Shown here: positions 61,201 through 64,000 of the stretch, piece by piece | Position numbering within the stretch: the stretch's first letter is position 1 | Layout of the letters: the number at the start of each line of letters is the position of its first letter | Origin: Formicarius rufipectus | Taxonomy: Eukaryota > Chordata > Aves > Passeriformes > Formicariidae | Length of the DNA stretch: 64,000 nt | Assembly (NCBI GenBank): GCA_013399695.1 | Contig: VXAU01004951.1 | Span: forward strand, 1,925,386 to 1,989,385 | Reading direction: 5' to 3' | Made by a program: the position numbers and the translations under genes | Notes under the pieces: model-generated | Seen by the model: only the letters and a program-made list of their open reading frames with translations | Told to the model about the DNA's origin: nothing | Database searches by the model: none

Positions 61201-64000
61201 TGTGTTTAATGTGGAAGTATATTGGCCTGGACCCCAAATACTTGCCTGGGAATAAAAAATGGCTTTTGCCTATACCGTCTTTAAAATATCTTTGAAATTC
61301 CTAAAATAGCAAGTATACAAATTGGACTGAAAGTAGGAAAATACCCTGGTTACAAATTTAGTACTTCTCTAACTTAATAATAGCTGAATGTGCTGTAACA
61401 CTTTGAAGGCTTTGGTCACCACACTGCTATGGTTTGGAGCCAGTTTTTATGAGGTGTTTTACAGTTGTAAGTTGGGTGCTGACCATAAAGAGGTATAGAG
61501 AAAGTAAGGCACTAGAGCAGTTTGAGAGGAAAACTTTTTCGTAAAGCTGGAGAACAAAATTTGAAGACACCTATGGAGTTAATTGTTGATCTTTCTGTAG
61601 TGTTCTTTATTCAAGAAATATAAAGCAATTTTTTAAGATTAATTAAGGCAGGCAGTCCTGCCGGATGGGGGTGCATGATGCTGTCCTTGTTCTACATGTG
61701 AAGCAAACAGGCACAGACATTGCCATCTGTGGATTGTAGGGCAAACAGGATTAGTGCTGATGGACACCTCCCGTTATCTTTCAGGAAAAGCATAGGGAGG
61801 TGACTCAATGCCTGCTCCCCAAGAGTGTAGGCTGAGCCAGAGGATTTTATGCTGGGATTTTTGCCCAGTGGATATGAAAAATATTTTATGTACAGAAGAC
61901 CAATGGTTAAATCTTGAGTTCTGTGTAAAATGGATATCTTATCATTAAGTAAATGCTAAAAAGGACAGGGTAATTAATTGAATAAATCATCCATAGGAAA
62001 TTTGCTGAACATTCTCTAGTCTGCAGAAAAAGTCTGTCTCCTGAACAAAGTTTAAGCAAACTCTTTCTTGGTTGCTGTCTCTTCAGTATGTTTTATCCTT
62101 GGAGAATAAGGTTCTGTTTGTGTGTGCATGCATTTATGTCTTTCAAACAAATGTAGTTATTAGCGATGAAATGCAGAGAAGTTTGACAGCTTTCAGAACA
62201 CAGTTATTCTTTCTTGCATAGAGTGTATTACTGACATTTTAATAGATGTTGTGCTGGTAAAAATACAGTACTTCCTGTTAAATGTAGACTGCTACATATT
62301 TTGATTCTAACAACAATCTGGTAGGGTTAGGGCAATTTGTGTAGTGTCATCTGGTGTTTGTTTTGGATAGATATTAGAGAAGAAGATACTGATTTTCAAG
62401 ATGTTCAAGCAGATGATTGGGTGAAAATTCCAGTAAACCTTTAAAGCAACAGAAAGCAAGGGCTACTCCTGGTCAGATCTCCCACTGAGGATACAAATGT
62501 TCTTCTGTGTTTCTGAAACTCCATATAAGCTTTTCCTTTTGCAGGCCCCTGCTTAGAATGAGGCCAAATATTCAGGAGAATCTGTCTGAGCAGGAGTCTA
62601 AATTGGCCTCTCCAGCATCCTGGAAACCTACTGAGAAGTCAGACATTACCAGGTTTTCAGGATTTGAATTCTGGTCACTTCCCTGAGTGGAAGAAGTGTT
62701 GCTCCACTAAATTGGTCCCAGAGAGCTGGAACCTGATGCAGGACTAATTTTGTGTATGTGAACACTATAAAGGAATTCTTGCTCTGTTAATCCAGTTTTA
62801 TTTTCGAGTAACTAACTTTAGAACAACAGAAAATGAATCTTTATCAACTGGGATAAACCAGGTCATTGGAGCTGAAGAAAGCACCCATTGTTATGGTGCT
62901 AAGTTTGGAATATGAGACACTAGTGTATGGAAATGAAAAAACTTCTGTGGAAATTGTGGGGCTATAGTAGCTTTCATATGTGGCAGTGGAAATGCTTTAT
63001 TTCCACTGAACTGTTTTGTGTATGTGAGAGATATGAGAGACTTTCATTCCCCCTTAAGGATTCTTTACTGAGATATATCTTTCTTAAGGAAAATCTTTTT
63101 TGATAATAGGGCTTTGTTTGCTTGGATTTATTTATTCTGTAAGCTCTTTTTAAAAGAGTATCATATATAATGATATATAGGCCACTCTTTCATTCACCTC
63201 TGTCAGCCAGAGTGCTTTATCCACTTTAGGGCTGCATTTTAAGTGAAAGACAGACAGACTGGATAGAAGGTGGAAGAAGATAAGAATGGGGAGAATACCT
63301 ATAAGCAGTGAGAATGACTTCGAGACCTGAGTTTGTATTTCCTAGAAAATATAAGTCTAAAGAAGAAAAGTGAGGCACCTTCCAATGTATGAGAAAGTGC
63401 TATAAAGAGGGAAGTGGTCAATAGTTCTCCCTGTCTGCTGGAGGAAATTATGAATACTCAAAGTTACATACTAGGACATCTCTCTTGCTAGAAAGATAGC
63501 AATCTGTCTGAGGAGGGAGTGGAAATCCCCCACAATGTTGATTTTTTGCAAACATGGTAGACAAATTTCTGAAGAGATAGTATAGGTATATTGTTCCCAC
63601 CATGAGGAAACAGAGTAGACTAAATTACTGTCTAAGAACCTAATGCATCCTTTTGATACAAACAACAGGCATCCAACACTCAGTGTGAAAACCAAAGATT
63701 AGAGAGTTCCAAAACCACCTATGGTAGAGGAAGAAGAGAGTAAGCAGTAGGTAGTAGTTGTTTCCCACAGCAGTTTAGTTAGGCTTGTTGTGCTCCCAGT
63801 AACTGGTGACTGGATTACTGGTGCACAGAGAAACAGCTTCAGAAGCAGGAAGAAGGCCTACCAAGCCTAACTTTCAAATCTTTATCTTAGCCCAAGGTGT
63901 TCTCCCAACTAGGGAGGTACTTGTAATTTTGTTATTAAGAATATACAGATACCATATTTTGTATAAGTTACAATGCCTTCAACTTCTCTGTTGTCTCTCA
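52271..64000 (+). other. Long non-coding stretch, probably ZBTB20 intron, with conserved-element candidates
   Basis: No coding exon recognised in 11.7 kb on either strand; in particular, nothing resembling a BTB domain or C2H2 zinc fingers. Two stretches, about 57590-58010 and 59080-59340, look non-repetitive and motif-rich (for example ATGCATTTAATG near 59150), and the second underlies a 112-codon frame on the - strand (58860-59198) without a recognisable domain. These are candidates for conserved non-coding elements. The rest shows only ordinary AT-rich sequence. Confidence 0.5.

Noticed and set aside
61620..61760. Another MIR-like stretch
   Set aside because: It shares only a short TGTGAAGCAAACAGGCACAG phrase with the MIR reverse complement; the remaining landmarks are absent.

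Overview
This window looks like a 64 kb stretch of a bird nuclear chromosome. The support is: fragments of CR1 LINEs (the dominant avian retrotransposon) with the typical 3' end; no Alu, B1 or young L1 sequence; low gene density and AT-rich sequence apart from one CpG island; and one protein-coding exon that I recognise from memory as part of ZBTB20. The species cannot be told from the sequence.

The only secure coding sequence is one 188-bp exon at 50342-50529 on the + strand. It is bounded by a good acceptor and a strong GTGAGT donor, and encodes the N-terminal extension specific to the long isoform of ZBTB20, a BTB/zinc-finger transcriptional repressor. The BTB exon and the zinc-finger exons are not in the window and should lie to the right. 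About 0.6-1.4 kb upstream of this exon is a CpG island (about 48930-49710), the only strongly GC-rich place in the window and a probable promoter. An in-frame ATG lies between the island and the exon, so a transcript from the island could give an alternative N terminus. The rest of the window is best read as 5' intron or flanking sequence of this gene. Nearly all other open frames of 60-250 codons are chance frames, or lie in repeats or in the CpG island.

Region by region: 1-19300 is mostly unrecognised non-coding DNA, with a homopolymer/gap site, a probable MIR-like SINE near 13.0-13.2 kb, a 26-bp tandem duplication and two conserved-element-like stretches (about 6.4-7.5 kb and 16.7-17.1 kb). 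Three related retroviral LTRs of one family lie at 19310-19958, 42171-42744 and 46487-47063, all in the - orientation, antisense to the gene. Two have exact 4-bp target duplications and are separate solo LTRs. CR1 pieces are at about 21.8-22.1, 31.6-31.8, 47.3-47.4 and 52.2 kb. A 202-bp pure pyrimidine tract, mainly (TTCTC)n, is at 24.8-25.0 kb, and a clear ancient MIR is at about 27.4-27.6 kb. Sequence from 52.3 kb to the end is non-coding, with two weaker conserved-element candidates.

I found no novel multi-gene system. The points most worth checking are the CpG island/exon arrangement, the LTR cluster, and the conserved-element candidates, which are judged by eye only.
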